From Sphingomicrobium sp. XHP0239 (GTDB lineage: Bacteria > Pseudomonadota > Alphaproteobacteria > Sphingomonadales > Sphingomonadaceae): DNA of 64,000 bases. The notes beneath the pieces were generated by a model that searched no databases, was not told the DNA's origin, and was given only the letters and a program-made list of their open reading frames with translations. Shown in pieces: positions 1 to 9,800 of this stretch. Each line of letters begins with the position of its first letter. Position 1 is the stretch's first letter. A program made the position numbers and the translations under genes. The DNA lies in the NCBI RefSeq assembly GCF_039555325.1, contig NZ_CP154608.1, positions 1,860,001-1,924,000 of the forward strand, written 5' to 3'.

Positions 1-135
1 CCATTTGAGATCGTAGAAGCCGAAGCTCAGGGCCGTGTCGGACAGGCCCAGATCGGGGAAGGCCGTGTAATTCTCGGCGTCGATCGGTTCGGGCGCCACT
101 CCGGTGGATGCTGGGGGCGCGGGAAGTGCGGTCAT
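1..135 (-). CDS. N-terminal 45 residues of an unidentified protein (cut by window edge)
   Basis: Reading the minus strand from the ATG at 133-135 gives an open frame that runs off the window edge. The visible N-terminus starts MTALPAPPASTGVAPEPIDA and continues with AENYTAFPDLGLSDTALSFG. There is no signal peptide or recognisable motif in what is visible, and I do not recognise the family. It is divergent from the acyl-CoA synthetase gene at 200, so the 64 bases between them must hold both promoters if both are transcribed from here. Confidence 0.6.
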   Translation of the reverse strand, partial: MTALPAPPASTGVAPEPIDAENYTAFPDLGLSDTALSFGFYDLKW

Positions 136-199
136 ACGGGCTTTCCTTGTACTTCCCCGCCTCATAGGGTGATGGGCGACAAAGGCAAAGGAGAGTTGA

Positions 200-1858
200 A
201 TGCCCAGTGCGTTGGATCAGGCGTATGAGAAAGTTCTCGAGGCGGCGAGCGGCCCGGGCGGGCGGCTGGTGCTGGGCGAGAATGCCGACGGGCGCACGAT
301 CGTCTCCAACTTTCCGCCGACGCTGCCGATGATGTTCATGATGTTCGCGCAACTGTACGGCCCCAACCCCTACATCATCACCGACGACGAGCAGCTGACC
401 TACGAAGAGCTCAACGCGCTCACCGATCGGCTTGCCAAGGCACTGGTCGGGCGGGGTCTCGCAAAGGGCGACCGGGTCGCGATCGCGATGCGCAACTGTC
501 CGAGCTGGATCGTCGGATATATGGCCGCGCTCAAGGCCGGCGGGGTCGCGACGCTGATCAACGGCTGGTGGCAGGGCGAGGAATTGCGCCACGCGATGAA
601 GTTGACCGCTCCCGCGATGGTGCTGGCCGACGGAGCGCGCGCCAAGCTCGTCGAAGGGCTCGGCATCGACACCGATCTCGTCACCCTCGACATCCGCAAA
701 CCGGTCGAGCAGGCCTATGCCGCACTGCTCGACAAGGCGGACGAGGGAATCGAACTGCCCGCCGTCACCCCCGAGGACGATGCCACGATCCTGTTCACCT
801 CGGGATCGACCGGCAAGGCCAAGGGCGCGATCTCGACCCATCACCGGGTCTGCCAGGCGACCTATACCTACGTGACCTCGCTGATGGTGCTGCGCGGCGT
901 GCTCGAAAGTCAGGGCAATCCGGTGCCAGAACAGATGCGCGCACTCGTCAGCGTTCCCTTGTTCCACGTCACGGGCGAGGTGCCGGTGATGCTGACCAGC
1001 TATGTCATCGACCGCGCACTGGTGCTGATGCACAAGTGGGACGCGGAGATGGCGCTGCGCATGATCCAGGATCACAAGGTCACCGTATTCACGGGCGTGC
1101 CGACGATGGCGCTGGAACTGATGAACCACGAGAAGAAGGACGACTACGACCTGTCCAGCCTCAGCGACATCAATTCGGGCGGAGCGGCGCGACCCGCCTC
1201 CCACCTCAAGCGGCAGGACGAGGATCTGCCCGGCACGCGGTCGATCCAGGGCTATGGGCTGACCGAGACCAATGCGGTGGGCTGCGGCAATTTCTGGCAG
1301 AACTATCGCGACAAGCCGACCAGCGTGGGGCGCCCGCAGGAGCCGTTCGTGGAGATCGCGATCTTCGACGATCATGGCGAACAGGTGCCGCAAGGCCGCA
1401 CCGGCGAGATCGGGCTGCGAGCGGCGGCCAACATCAAGGGCTACTGGAACGATCCCGAAGCGACCGAGGCCGGGTTCATCGACGGCTACTTCCGCACCGG
1501 CGACATCGGCTATCTCGACGACGAGGGCTATCTGTTCATCGTCGACCGGATGAAGAACATCATCATCCGCGGCGGCGAGAATATCGCCGCGGCGGAAGTT
1601 GAAGAGGCGCTCTACGCCCACCCCGCCGTCGCCGAGTGCATGGTGATGGCGAAGAAGGACGAACGGCTGGGCGAAGTGCCGATCGCGATCGTATGGTGCG
1701 AGGACGATTGTGGGTCGGACGTGCTGCGCGAGCATCTCAAGACCAAGCTCGCGCGCTTCAAGGTGCCCGACGAGATCATCATGGCCGACGCCCCGTTGCC
1801 GCGGCTGGGGACCGGCAAGATCGACCGCATGGCACTCGCCAAGCAATATGGCGACTAG
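200..1858 (+). CDS. Acyl-CoA synthetase (AMP-dependent, ANL superfamily)
   Basis: A 552-residue class I adenylate-forming enzyme that activates a carboxylic acid as acyl-AMP and then forms the CoA thioester in the cytoplasm. All hallmark motifs are present: the phosphate loop TSGSTGKAKGA (about residue 200), GYGLTETNA (about 350), the YFRTGDIGYL hinge region (about 430), IIRGGENI (about 455) and the C-terminal GTGKIDR with the adenylation lysine (about 540). The length is normal for a fatty or aromatic acyl-CoA ligase. The ATG at 200 has a good AAGGAG ribosome site just upstream. Substrate cannot be read from sequence; a medium- or long-chain fatty acid or an aromatic acid are the main options. 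It is followed after 31 bases by the molybdenum-hydroxylase-like gene. Confidence 0.93.
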   Translation: MPSALDQAYEKVLEAASGPGGRLVLGENADGRTIVSNFPPTLPMMFMMFAQLYGPNPYIITDDEQLTYEELNALTDRLAKALVGRGLAKGDRVAIAMRNCPSWIVGYMAALKAGGVATLINGWWQGEELRHAMKLTAPAMVLADGARAKLVEGLGIDTDLVTLDIRKPVEQAYAALLDKADEGIELPAVTPEDDATILFTSGSTGKAKGAISTHHRVCQATYTYVTSLMVLRGVLESQGNPVPEQMRALVSVPLFHVTGEVPVMLTSYVIDRALVLMHKWDAEMALRMIQDHKVTVFTGVPTMALELMNHEKKDDYDLSSLSDINSGGAARPASHLKRQDEDLPGTRSIQGYGLTETNAVGCGNFWQNYRDKPTSVGRPQEPFVEIAIFDDHGEQVPQGRTGEIGLRAAANIKGYWNDPEATEAGFIDGYFRTGDIGYLDDEGYLFIVDRMKNIIIRGGENIAAAEVEEALYAHPAVAECMVMAKKDERLGEVPIAIVWCEDDCGSDVLREHLKTKLARFKVPDEIIMADAPLPRLGTGKIDRMALAKQYGD

Positions 1859-1889
1859 GCGCGGCTGACGCGTCGATGGGGGCAAGGGC

Positions 1890-4007
1890 GTGAGGATCGA
1901 CCGGCGCGGGCTGCTGATCGGCGGCGGGGTCGGCATCGGCCTGCTGGTCGCGTGGCAGCTGTGGCCGGACGACGAGGCGGCGCTGCCCATCCCCGAAGGC
2001 GGGCGCGCGATCGGCGGGCTGCTGACGCTGGCGCCGGACGGCGCGATCACGCTGCACAGTCCGCAGGTCGAGACCGGCCAGGGCATCTGGACCGGTCTGG
2101 CGATGCTGGTCGCCGACGAGATGGGGGCGCGGATCGACGATATCGCGGTCCAGCCGCTCCCGGCGGGCGGCGGGTTCGTCAATCCGGTGATCGAGGATGC
2201 CTTCGGCACGGCGCTGCGGATGACGGGGGCGGCGACATCGACCCGTGGCTTTGCGCTCGACGTGCGCCGCGCGGCCGCCACGATACGCTCGCTGCTGATT
2301 GCGGAGGCAGAGGACCGTACCGGAGTGACCGCGCGCGAACTGCGGATTGCCGACGGGGCTGTCACCGCGGGGCCGCGGGCGCTGTCGTTCGGGGAATTGG
2401 CGGGCGAGGCGGCGGGCCGCAGGGCGCCGATGCGCGCGGATCTTCGCCGTTGGGGGGAGGCGGGGGTCGTGGGAAGCCGCGCGCCGCGCGTCGACCTGCC
2501 CGCCAAGATGCGCGGAAGCTGGCGTTTCGCGAGCGACGTGCGGCTGCCGGAGATGCTGCACGCCGCGGTGCGGATGCCGCCATCGGGCGGACGGGTCACC
2601 GGGCTCGACCGGGCGCGGGCGACCGGGGCGCCGGGCGTGGTCGAACTGATCGAGGAGGAGGATTACGTCGCCGTCGTGGGCGAGACCGGATGGGCGGCCG
2701 AGCGGGCGCTGACCGCCGCGCGGGTACGCTTCACGGTCCCGCCGACCGACGATGCGCGGATCGCCGCCGCGATCGACCAGGCGATGACCGACGACAACTG
2801 GCGCAGCACCCTCGACATCGGCGATGCGGTCGATGCGATCGAGGCGGCGGCCGCGCCCCTCGCTGCGCGCTACGAGATCGCTCCGCTGGCGTCGCGAAGC
2901 CTGGAGGCGTCCGCCGCGAGCGCGCGGATGCGCGGGGATGGCGGGATCGACATCTGGGCCGCGACGCAGGCCCCCGACGCCACGCGCGCGGCGGTGGCCG
3001 AAGCGATCGGCGTGTCGGCGGGTGCGGTGCGGCTCGTCCCGATGGGGACGGCGGGCGATACCGGACAGGCGCTGGAATGCGACATCGCGCCCATCGCGGC
3101 GCGGTTGGCGCAGCGACTGGGGCGTCCGGTGCAGGCAGTCATGTCGCACCGGCAGGGGGTCGCGGCGGGTCCCGTACGGCCGCCATTGTCGGCACTGGCG
3201 GAGGCGCGCGTATCGGGGGGAAGGATCGGCGCGATCCGATTGCGCTATGCCGGCATGCCGGGGCTCGGCGCGAGCCTTGCACGGCTCGGCGGCGGGAAGG
3301 CCCGGATGACACTGGGGCAAGCCGCGTTGCCCTACGCGATCCCCGATCAGCGCGTCGACGTTGCCGAGGCGGACGTGGCGTTGCGCACCGGCTATTATCG
3401 CGGCGGCGATCCGGCGCTGCATCTGTTCGTGGTCGAAAGCCTGATCGACGAGGCGGTGCGCTTCGCCAATGCCGAGCCGCTCTCCTTCCGCATCGGGATG
3501 CTGGCGAGCGATCTCAGAATGGCGACGCTGCTGCGGCGCGGGGCCGACCTGATCGGTTGGGACGGCGGCGGGGCGGGCAGCCGGATGGGTCTGGCCTGCG
3601 GGCGGATCGACGGCAGCCGCATCGCCTGTTTCGCCGAAGCGCAACTGGACGGCGTGCGCATCCGCGTCGATCGGCTGGTGGCGGCGGTCGACTGCGGCGC
3701 GGCGGTCAGTCCGGGTTTGATCGAACAGCAGGTGACCGGCGGATTGATCGCGGGGTTGGCGGACGCGCTGCTGCCCGCTCCGCGCATCACGCAGTCGATG
3801 GTTTTCGCCGCGCGACCCGAGGCGGCCGCGCTCGCCAACCTGCCGCAGGTCGAGGTGGTGGTCGTGCCGTCCGACCAGCCACCCGGCGGCGTCAGCTCGC
3901 TGGGGCCGGCGATCATCGCGCCCGCGGTGGCCAATGCGCTGGCCGCGGACCAAGGTCCACGCTTGCGCCGGTTGCCGCTGTCCCTAGAGGATGGTCGCGA
4001 TGGATAG
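1890..4007 (+). CDS. Molybdopterin-binding subunit-like protein of the xanthine dehydrogenase family (IorB type), probably exported
   Basis: A 705-residue protein of the isoquinoline 1-oxidoreductase beta-subunit (IorB)/aldehyde dehydrogenase type. The N-terminus (IDRRGLLIGGG followed by a hydrophobic stretch) resembles a twin-arginine anchor. A family motif SPQVETGQGIWTG is at about residue 55. Family members usually end with GGVGEP, whose Glu is the catalytic base; here the matching segment reads PPGGVSSLG, with Ser at residues 669-670. This protein is also on the short side for the family. No 2Fe-2S partner subunit is adjacent: an acyl-CoA synthetase precedes it and ferrochelatase follows, overlapping by 8 bases. 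The start is GTG. It may be a catalytically altered or non-enzymatic paralogue. Family assignment is firm, activity is uncertain. Confidence 0.85.
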   Translation: MRIDRRGLLIGGGVGIGLLVAWQLWPDDEAALPIPEGGRAIGGLLTLAPDGAITLHSPQVETGQGIWTGLAMLVADEMGARIDDIAVQPLPAGGGFVNPVIEDAFGTALRMTGAATSTRGFALDVRRAAATIRSLLIAEAEDRTGVTARELRIADGAVTAGPRALSFGELAGEAAGRRAPMRADLRRWGEAGVVGSRAPRVDLPAKMRGSWRFASDVRLPEMLHAAVRMPPSGGRVTGLDRARATGAPGVVELIEEEDYVAVVGETGWAAERALTAARVRFTVPPTDDARIAAAIDQAMTDDNWRSTLDIGDAVDAIEAAAAPLAARYEIAPLASRSLEASAASARMRGDGGIDIWAATQAPDATRAAVAEAIGVSAGAVRLVPMGTAGDTGQALECDIAPIAARLAQRLGRPVQAVMSHRQGVAAGPVRPPLSALAEARVSGGRIGAIRLRYAGMPGLGASLARLGGGKARMTLGQAALPYAIPDQRVDVAEADVALRTGYYRGGDPALHLFVVESLIDEAVRFANAEPLSFRIGMLASDLRMATLLRRGADLIGWDGGGAGSRMGLACGRIDGSRIACFAEAQLDGVRIRVDRLVAAVDCGAAVSPGLIEQQVTGGLIAGLADALLPAPRITQSMVFAARPEAAALANLPQVEVVVVPSDQPPGGVSSLGPAIIAPAVANALAADQGPRLRRLPLSLEDGRDG

Positions 4008-5022
4008 ACCCGCCGATCACCCGACCTTTCCCCCGCCGCGCGTCGGCGTCCTGCTCGTCAACCTGGGGACGCCCGACGCCGCGGAGACGGGCGCGGTGCG
4101 GCGCTATCTCAAGCAGTTCCTGTCGGATCGGCGCGTCATCGAGATTCCGGCTATCGCGTGGCAGCCGATCCTGCGCGGCATCATCCTCAACACCCGTCCC
4201 GCCAAGAGTGCCGCCGCCTATCGCGAGGTGTGGACCGAGGACGGCTCCCCGCTCGCCGCGATCACCCGGCGGCAGGCGGAACAGCTCGCGCCGCGGCTGG
4301 GAGACGAGGTCGTGGTCGACTGGGCGATGCGCTACGGCAATCCGTCGGTGGGCGATGCGCTCGACCGGCTGTGGGAGGCCGGCGCGCGGCGCATCCTGTT
4401 CGCGCCGATGTATCCCCAATATTGCGCCGCGACGACCGCCAGCAGCATGGATGCGCTGTCCGACTGGCTGGGCGATCGGCGCTGGCAGCCGGCGGTGCGG
4501 AGCCTGCCGCCCTATTACGACGACCCCATCCACCTCGACGCGCTGGCGGCCGACCTGTCGGCGCAGCTCAAGTCGCTCGACTTTGCGCCGCAGCGCCTGC
4601 TGCTCAGCTTTCACGGGATGCCGCAGCGCACGCTGGAGAAGGGCGATCCCTATCATTGCCATTGCCAGAAGACCGCGCGGCTGTTGGGGGAGCGGCTCGA
4701 CGTTGCGACCGACATCGCGTTCCAGTCGCGGTTCGGGCCCGCGCAATGGCTCACCCCCGCCACCGACGATACGCTGAAGGCCTATCCCGAACAGGGTGTG
4801 ACCAAGATCGCGATCGCGGCCCCCGGTTTCTCGGCCGACTGCCTCGAAACGATCGAAGAACTCGGCATTCGCGGGAAAGAGGATTTCATGGCGGCGGGCG
4901 GGGAACGGTTCGCGCGGCTCGACTGTCTAAACGACAGGAAGGTCGGCATGGACATGATCGAGGCGCTCATCCGTCGCGAGCTGTCCGGATGGGCCCAACT
5001 GTCAGGGAGAGAGACACAATGA
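4000..5022 (+). CDS. hemH: Ferrochelatase
   Basis: Inserts ferrous iron into protoporphyrin IX, the last step of haem synthesis. The 340-residue protein shows VGVLLVNLGTPDA near the N-terminus, FAPMYPQY in the middle, LLLSFHGMPQRT with the conserved His, and PGFSADCLETIEELGI with the conserved Glu near the C-terminus. Length fits bacterial HemH. I place the start at the ATG at 4000, which has AGGA eight bases upstream; the in-frame ATG at 3991 directly abuts AGAGG and is less likely. The gene overlaps the preceding stop and its own stop overlaps the next start (ATGA), so it is probably co-translated with its neighbours. Confidence 0.96.
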   Translation: MDRPADHPTFPPPRVGVLLVNLGTPDAAETGAVRRYLKQFLSDRRVIEIPAIAWQPILRGIILNTRPAKSAAAYREVWTEDGSPLAAITRRQAEQLAPRLGDEVVVDWAMRYGNPSVGDALDRLWEAGARRILFAPMYPQYCAATTASSMDALSDWLGDRRWQPAVRSLPPYYDDPIHLDALAADLSAQLKSLDFAPQRLLLSFHGMPQRTLEKGDPYHCHCQKTARLLGERLDVATDIAFQSRFGPAQWLTPATDDTLKAYPEQGVTKIAIAAPGFSADCLETIEELGIRGKEDFMAAGGERFARLDCLNDRKVGMDMIEALIRRELSGWAQLSGRETQ

Positions 5023-5747
5023 ACGAACAACGAACGGCCATCGTGACCGGCGGAACGCGCGGAATCGGCGAGGCGATCAGCCTGCATCTGAAGGAAATGG
5101 GGATGAACGTCGCCGCGACCTATGCAGGCAACGACGACGCCGCCCGGGACTTCACCGAACGCACGGGGATCAAGGCGTACAAGTTCGATGTCGCCGATTT
5201 CCAGCAGTGCCAGGACGCGGTGTCGAAGATCGAGCAGGAGCTCGGCACCGTCGACGTGCTGGTCAACAACGCCGGGATCACCCGCGACGCGACCATGAAG
5301 AAGCAGTCGCGCAACCAGTGGCAGGAAGTGATCGACACCAACCTCGGCGGCTGTTTCAATATGGCCAAGTCGGTGTTCGAAGGCATGGCCGAGCGCGGCT
5401 ATGGACGGATCGTCAACATCGGCTCGATCAACGGGCAGGCAGGCCAGTACGGACAGGTCAACTATGCCGCCGCCAAGTCGGGGATCCACGGCTTCACCAA
5501 GGCACTGGCGCAGGAAGGCGCGCGGAACGGGGTCACGGTCAACGCGATCGCGCCCGGATATATCGATACCGACATGGTCGCCGCAGTGCCCGACAACGTG
5601 CTCGAGAAGATCGTCGCGCGGATCCCGGTGAACCGGCTCGGCAAGGCGTCGGAAATCGCGCGCGGAGTCGGGTTCCTCGTCGGCGAGGATGCGGGCTTCA
5701 TCACCGGATCGACGCTGAGCATCAACGGCGGCCAGCACATGTACTGA
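5019..5747 (+). CDS. phaB: Acetoacetyl-CoA reductase / 3-oxoacyl-ACP reductase type SDR
   Basis: A 242-residue classical short-chain dehydrogenase. It has the nucleotide-binding GGTRGIGE, LVNNAGITRD, the catalytic Ser in IGSINGQ, the YGQVNYAAAKSG Tyr-Lys pair and the PhaB-like IAPGYIDTDMV. The sequence is closer to NADPH-dependent acetoacetyl-CoA reductase (PhaB), which makes 3-hydroxybutyryl-CoA for polyhydroxyalkanoate, than to FabG, but the two are hard to separate by eye. The start ATG overlaps the ferrochelatase stop as ATGA, and the stop overlaps the next gene as TGATG. No phaA or phaC is in the window. Confidence 0.88.
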   Translation: MNEQRTAIVTGGTRGIGEAISLHLKEMGMNVAATYAGNDDAARDFTERTGIKAYKFDVADFQQCQDAVSKIEQELGTVDVLVNNAGITRDATMKKQSRNQWQEVIDTNLGGCFNMAKSVFEGMAERGYGRIVNIGSINGQAGQYGQVNYAAAKSGIHGFTKALAQEGARNGVTVNAIAPGYIDTDMVAAVPDNVLEKIVARIPVNRLGKASEIARGVGFLVGEDAGFITGSTLSINGGQHMY

Positions 5748-5998
5748 TGGGCTTTGCGCCCGATCCGCCCGCCAAGCGGTCCGTGACCATTGGCGGGCAC
5801 GAAACCTCGATCACGCTGGAGCCCTTGTTCTGGGAGGCGCTGAAGGTCGCCGCGCGCGAGCGCGACCTGCCGGTCAACGCGCTGGTGGCGCAGATCGATC
5901 TCACGCGTTTCGACGCGATGGGTGCGGCACGGTGCGGGCTGGCGAGCGCGATCCGCCAATGGTTGATGGTCGAGGGGCCGATCGCCCGAAGCGACTAG
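5747..5998 (+). CDS. Small ribbon-helix-helix domain protein
   Basis: An 83-residue protein containing KRSVTIGGHETSITLEPLFW followed by an amphipathic helix. This matches the small alphaproteobacterial ribbon-helix-helix family (COG4321-like, often annotated as predicted DNA-binding). Its ATG shares a base with the phaB stop (TGATG), so it is translationally coupled to the reductase. A regulatory role on PHA or fatty-acid genes is possible but purely contextual. Its stop overlaps the end of the convergent ATP-grasp gene by four bases, so no terminator lies between them. Confidence 0.8.
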   Translation: MGFAPDPPAKRSVTIGGHETSITLEPLFWEALKVAARERDLPVNALVAQIDLTRFDAMGAARCGLASAIRQWLMVEGPIARSD

Positions 5999-6843
5999 CG
6001 TAGCTGGTCGAGAACGGCCTCGCGGAAGGCCGCGCCCTTGTCGGGCGCGTGGCGAAGGAACAGCTCGGGCTCGATCAGCTCCAGCTCCATCAGCAGCGGT
6101 CCGTCATCGGTCATCACGACATCGATGCGCGCATAGGCGGGCGGGGCGGGCGAGAAGGCGAGTGCGGCTTCGGCCAGCGCCCTGGCCTCGGCGGGCGGGT
6201 CGATCGCCTCGTCGGTGCCGCCGAATTCCGGCTGCACCCGGAAATCGCCGTCCTTCGCCCGCTTGATCGCCGCGTGGCTGTAGGTACCGCCGAAATAGAG
6301 AAGGGCCAGTTCGCCGCGGTGGATGTCGGGAAGGAAGGGCTGGACGATGAGGCGCTTGTCCGCCACGTCGCCGGGAAGGGGATCCCCCGCGCTCAACGCA
6401 TAGGTGCCGAAGCCCGAGGCCGAGAGCCGGGGTTTGACGACCAGCCGATCCGTGCCGAAGCGGGTCGCCGCGCGCGACAGCAAGTCGCTCTCTCCCGGTT
6501 CGCTCTCGATCGTCGGGACGACGGCAACGCCCTCGCCCGCCAGCTGGGTCAGATAGCCCTTGTCGGTGTTCCAGCGCAGGATCGCGGGATCGTTGACGCA
6601 CGGCACCTTACGAAAGGCGATGCGGTCGAGAAGGTCGAACCAGCGCCCGGGATCGAGGTGATAGCCCCAGGCGATGAGCGGCAGGACCGCGTCGACGCCG
6701 CGCAGGAAGGCATCGTCCGCCTGATGCCAGCGGCACTCGACCGTTTCGTGCCCCGCCTCTTCGAAGATGGCGCGCTGGCGCTTGAGCTCCTCGACGAAGA
6801 ACTCCGATTCCCAGCGCGAGGGCGTAAGGATGGCGAGGCGCAT
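5995..6843 (-). CDS. ATP-grasp enzyme, DcsG-like
   Basis: A 282-residue ATP-grasp protein. Visible features are the N-terminal MRLAILTPSRWESEFF, the adaptor NDPAILRWNTDKGYLTQLA, the ATP-binding lysine region RLVVKPRLSASGFGTY (the flexible glycine loop) and the metal-binding LLMELELIEPELFL at the C-terminal end. This is the pattern of the family that includes the D-cycloserine synthetase DcsG and glutathione-synthetase-like ligases, which join a carboxylate to an amine using ATP. No other cycloserine-pathway genes are nearby, so the true substrate is unknown. The start is only 8 bases after the glutamate dehydrogenase stop, suggesting one transcript. Confidence 0.85.
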   Translation of the reverse strand: MRLAILTPSRWESEFFVEELKRQRAIFEEAGHETVECRWHQADDAFLRGVDAVLPLIAWGYHLDPGRWFDLLDRIAFRKVPCVNDPAILRWNTDKGYLTQLAGEGVAVVPTIESEPGESDLLSRAATRFGTDRLVVKPRLSASGFGTYALSAGDPLPGDVADKRLIVQPFLPDIHRGELALLYFGGTYSHAAIKRAKDGDFRVQPEFGGTDEAIDPPAEARALAEAALAFSPAPPAYARIDVVMTDDGPLLMELELIEPELFLRHAPDKGAAFREAVLDQLR

Positions 6844-6850
6844 GCGGTCG

Positions 6851-9800
6851 CTAGCGGGCGAGCAGGATGCGCGCCTGGTTGGCGAGTTGCGCCAGCATCG
6901 GTACCGACACGCCGCCTCCCTGCTGCGCGCGTTCGACCAGCCGGTTGAACTGCGCGAGACGGGGCTTGTTGCGTTCGATCCACCGTTCGATCTTCACGTC
7001 CAGCTCGGTATCGCCGCGCTTCAGTCGCGACAGGAAGTCGATGCGCAACTGTTCGAAATCGCGCGCGAGGCCCGAGACCAAAAGTCGTTCCCAATTGTCG
7101 GCGGGGACGTAGCGGGAAAGCTGCTGCTGCGCCCAGTCCAGCCCCATCGCTTCGCCGAGCCGGGTGTACGCGGCGGTCAGTTCGAGGATGTCGGTGTCCT
7201 TGCGCTGCGCGAGCGCCGACAGGCCGAACACGCCGTCGACTTCGTAGAGGCGGATGAGATCGTCGATCACGTCCTTGTCGGCGCCCATTTCGGTGAGGCG
7301 TTCGCGGCGTGCCTGCGCCTCGGTGCGGACCTCCGCCCGGATCAGACGCTCGGTCGCCTTGGAGACTTCGCGATAGCCGGGGCCAAACAGTTCGATCAGT
7401 GCCGAGACGCTCGTTTCCGAGCCCGCCGAACGGAGAATGTCCGAAAGGTGGTTGCGAATCGACTTGGCGGATGCGGCGAACAGCTCGATCCGCGTCGCCT
7501 CGTCGACGTCGGCTTCCTCGATCTTGGCCCACAGGTCCTGAAGGCCGAGGAGGTTTTCCGCGACGAGAAACGCGACCGCGACCTGGCCGAGCGCCACGCC
7601 CTCCTCCTCGGTCATGTCGAGCGCGACCGAGGGGCCGAGCCGGTTGACGAGGCGATTGGCGACCTTGGTGGCGATGATCTCGTTCTCGAGGCGGTGTTGC
7701 GAGACGGCTTCCTTATGCTGTTCGATCATCGCTTCGGGGAAGGCGCCGAACAGCTCGTGCTCCATCATCGGATCTTCACACAGGTTCAGTTTCTCGGCCG
7801 CTTCCTGGAGCGCCATCTTGGACATCGACAGGACGACCGCCAGTTCGGGGCGGGTCATGCCCTGATTGTCGAGACCGCGCCGCAGCAGAGCTTCGGATGC
7901 GGCGATGCCTTCGACCCGGCGATCGAGGCGGCCGGCGGTCTCGAGAATCTCGATCGTCCGCACGAAACCCGGCAGCCCCGCCGCGCCGCGCGCTTCGGCG
8001 ACCGACAGGGCAAGCGCCTGGAGCCGGTTGTCCTCGAGCACGAGCTCGGCGACTTCCTCGGTCATCGATTCCAGAAGCGCGTTGCGCTCTTCCAGCTCGA
8101 GCCGTCCCTCGCGCATCTCGCGGTTGAGCGGAATCTTGATGTTGACCTCGTTGTCCGAGCAATCGACGCCCGCCGAATTGTCGATGAAGTCAGTGTTGAT
8201 CCGCCCACCCAGAAGCGCGAATTCGATGCGCGCTTCCTGCGTGATGCCGAGATTGGCGCCCTCGCCCACGGCCTTCACCTGAAGCTCGTTCGCATCGACG
8301 CGCAGATTGTCGTTGGTGGGATCGCCGACGTCCGAATGGGACTGGGTCGAGGCCTTCGCGTAGGTGCCGATGCCGCCGAACCAGAGGAGGTCGGCCGGCG
8401 CCTTAAGGATCGCGGACATGACGCGCGAGGGCGCGATGTCGCCTTCCTCCTCGATCCCGAGCGCGGCGCGCGCCTCGTCGGTCAGCTGGATCGCCTTCTG
8501 CGCGCGAGACACGATCATGCCGCCCTTCGAAAGCCGCTTCTGGTCATAGTCCTGCCAGCTCGATCGCGGCAGGTCGAAGAGGCGCTTGCGCTCCTTCCAG
8601 CTCTTCGCGGGATCGGGATCGGGGTCGATGAAGATATCGCGGTGGTCGAAGGCGGCGATCAGCCGCAGCTTCTTCGACAACAGCATGCCGTTGCCGAACA
8701 CGTCGCCCGACATGTCGCCGACACCGACCACGTCGATGCTCTCGTTCTGGACGTCGACGCCCATTTCGAGGAAGTGGCGCTGCACGCATACCCAGGCGCC
8801 GCGGGCGGTGATGCCCATCGCCTTGTGATCGTAGCCGTTCGAGCCGCCCGACGCGAAGGCGTCGCCGAGCCAGAAGCCGCGTTCGAGCGCAATCGCGTTG
8901 GCGACGTCGCTGAACGCAGCGGTGCCCTTGTCGGCGGCGACCACGAAATAGGGATCCTCGCCGTCGCGGATGACGACGCCATCGGGATGCACGACCTCGT
9001 CCTCGACGATGTTGTCGGTCACCGAGAGAAGCGAGCGGATGAAGATGCGATAGGCCTCGGTGCCCTCCGCCAGCCATGCTTCGCGGTCGCTGGGCGGCGG
9101 GAGTTGCTTGGCGAAGAAGCCGCCCTTCGCGCCGGTCGGCACGATGACGGCGTTCTTGACCAGCTGCGCCTTGACGAGGCCGAGCACCTCGGTGCGGAAA
9201 TCGTCGCGCCGGTCGGACCAGCGCAGGCCCCCGCGCGCGACCGGACCGCCACGAAGGTGGATGCCCTCGATCCGCGGCGAATAGACCCAGATTTCGCGCC
9301 ACGGCACGGGCCGGGGCAGGCCCGGAATCTGCCCGCTGTCGAACTTGAAGGCGAGCGCCTCGTCCTCCTGCAGCGCGAAGGCGTTGGTGCGCTGGCAGGC
9401 GACCACGATCGCGCGGAACAGGCGCAGGATGCGGTCGTCGTCGATGCCCTGCACCTTGGCGAGCGCGAGGTCGAAGTCGGACAACGCCTCCTCATATTCC
9501 GCCTCGCGATCCTTGCCGCGCGCAGGGTCGTGCGCGGCGCAGAAGGCGTCGATCAGCGCGGTCGTCGCCTCGGGCGCTTCCTGCAACGTCTCCACCACGG
9601 TGACGAGGCCGAAGGCGACGCCGATCTGGCGAAGGTAGCGGAACCAGGCGCGCAGCCAGACGACCGACGCGGGGCTCAATCCCGCGAGCAGGACGAGGCT
9701 GTTGAACCCGTCGTTTTCCGCCAGTCCGGCAATGACGTCAGCGATGGCGCATTCGACCGTGTCGGCGCGCGCCATGATCTCCTCGACATCAGTGCCGTCG

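Noticed and set aside
1779..3953. A 724-codon minus-strand frame and a long second plus-strand frame over the IorB-like gene
   Set aside because: Both have Arg/Ala-rich shadow composition with no domain; the real frame is the plus-strand gene at 1890.
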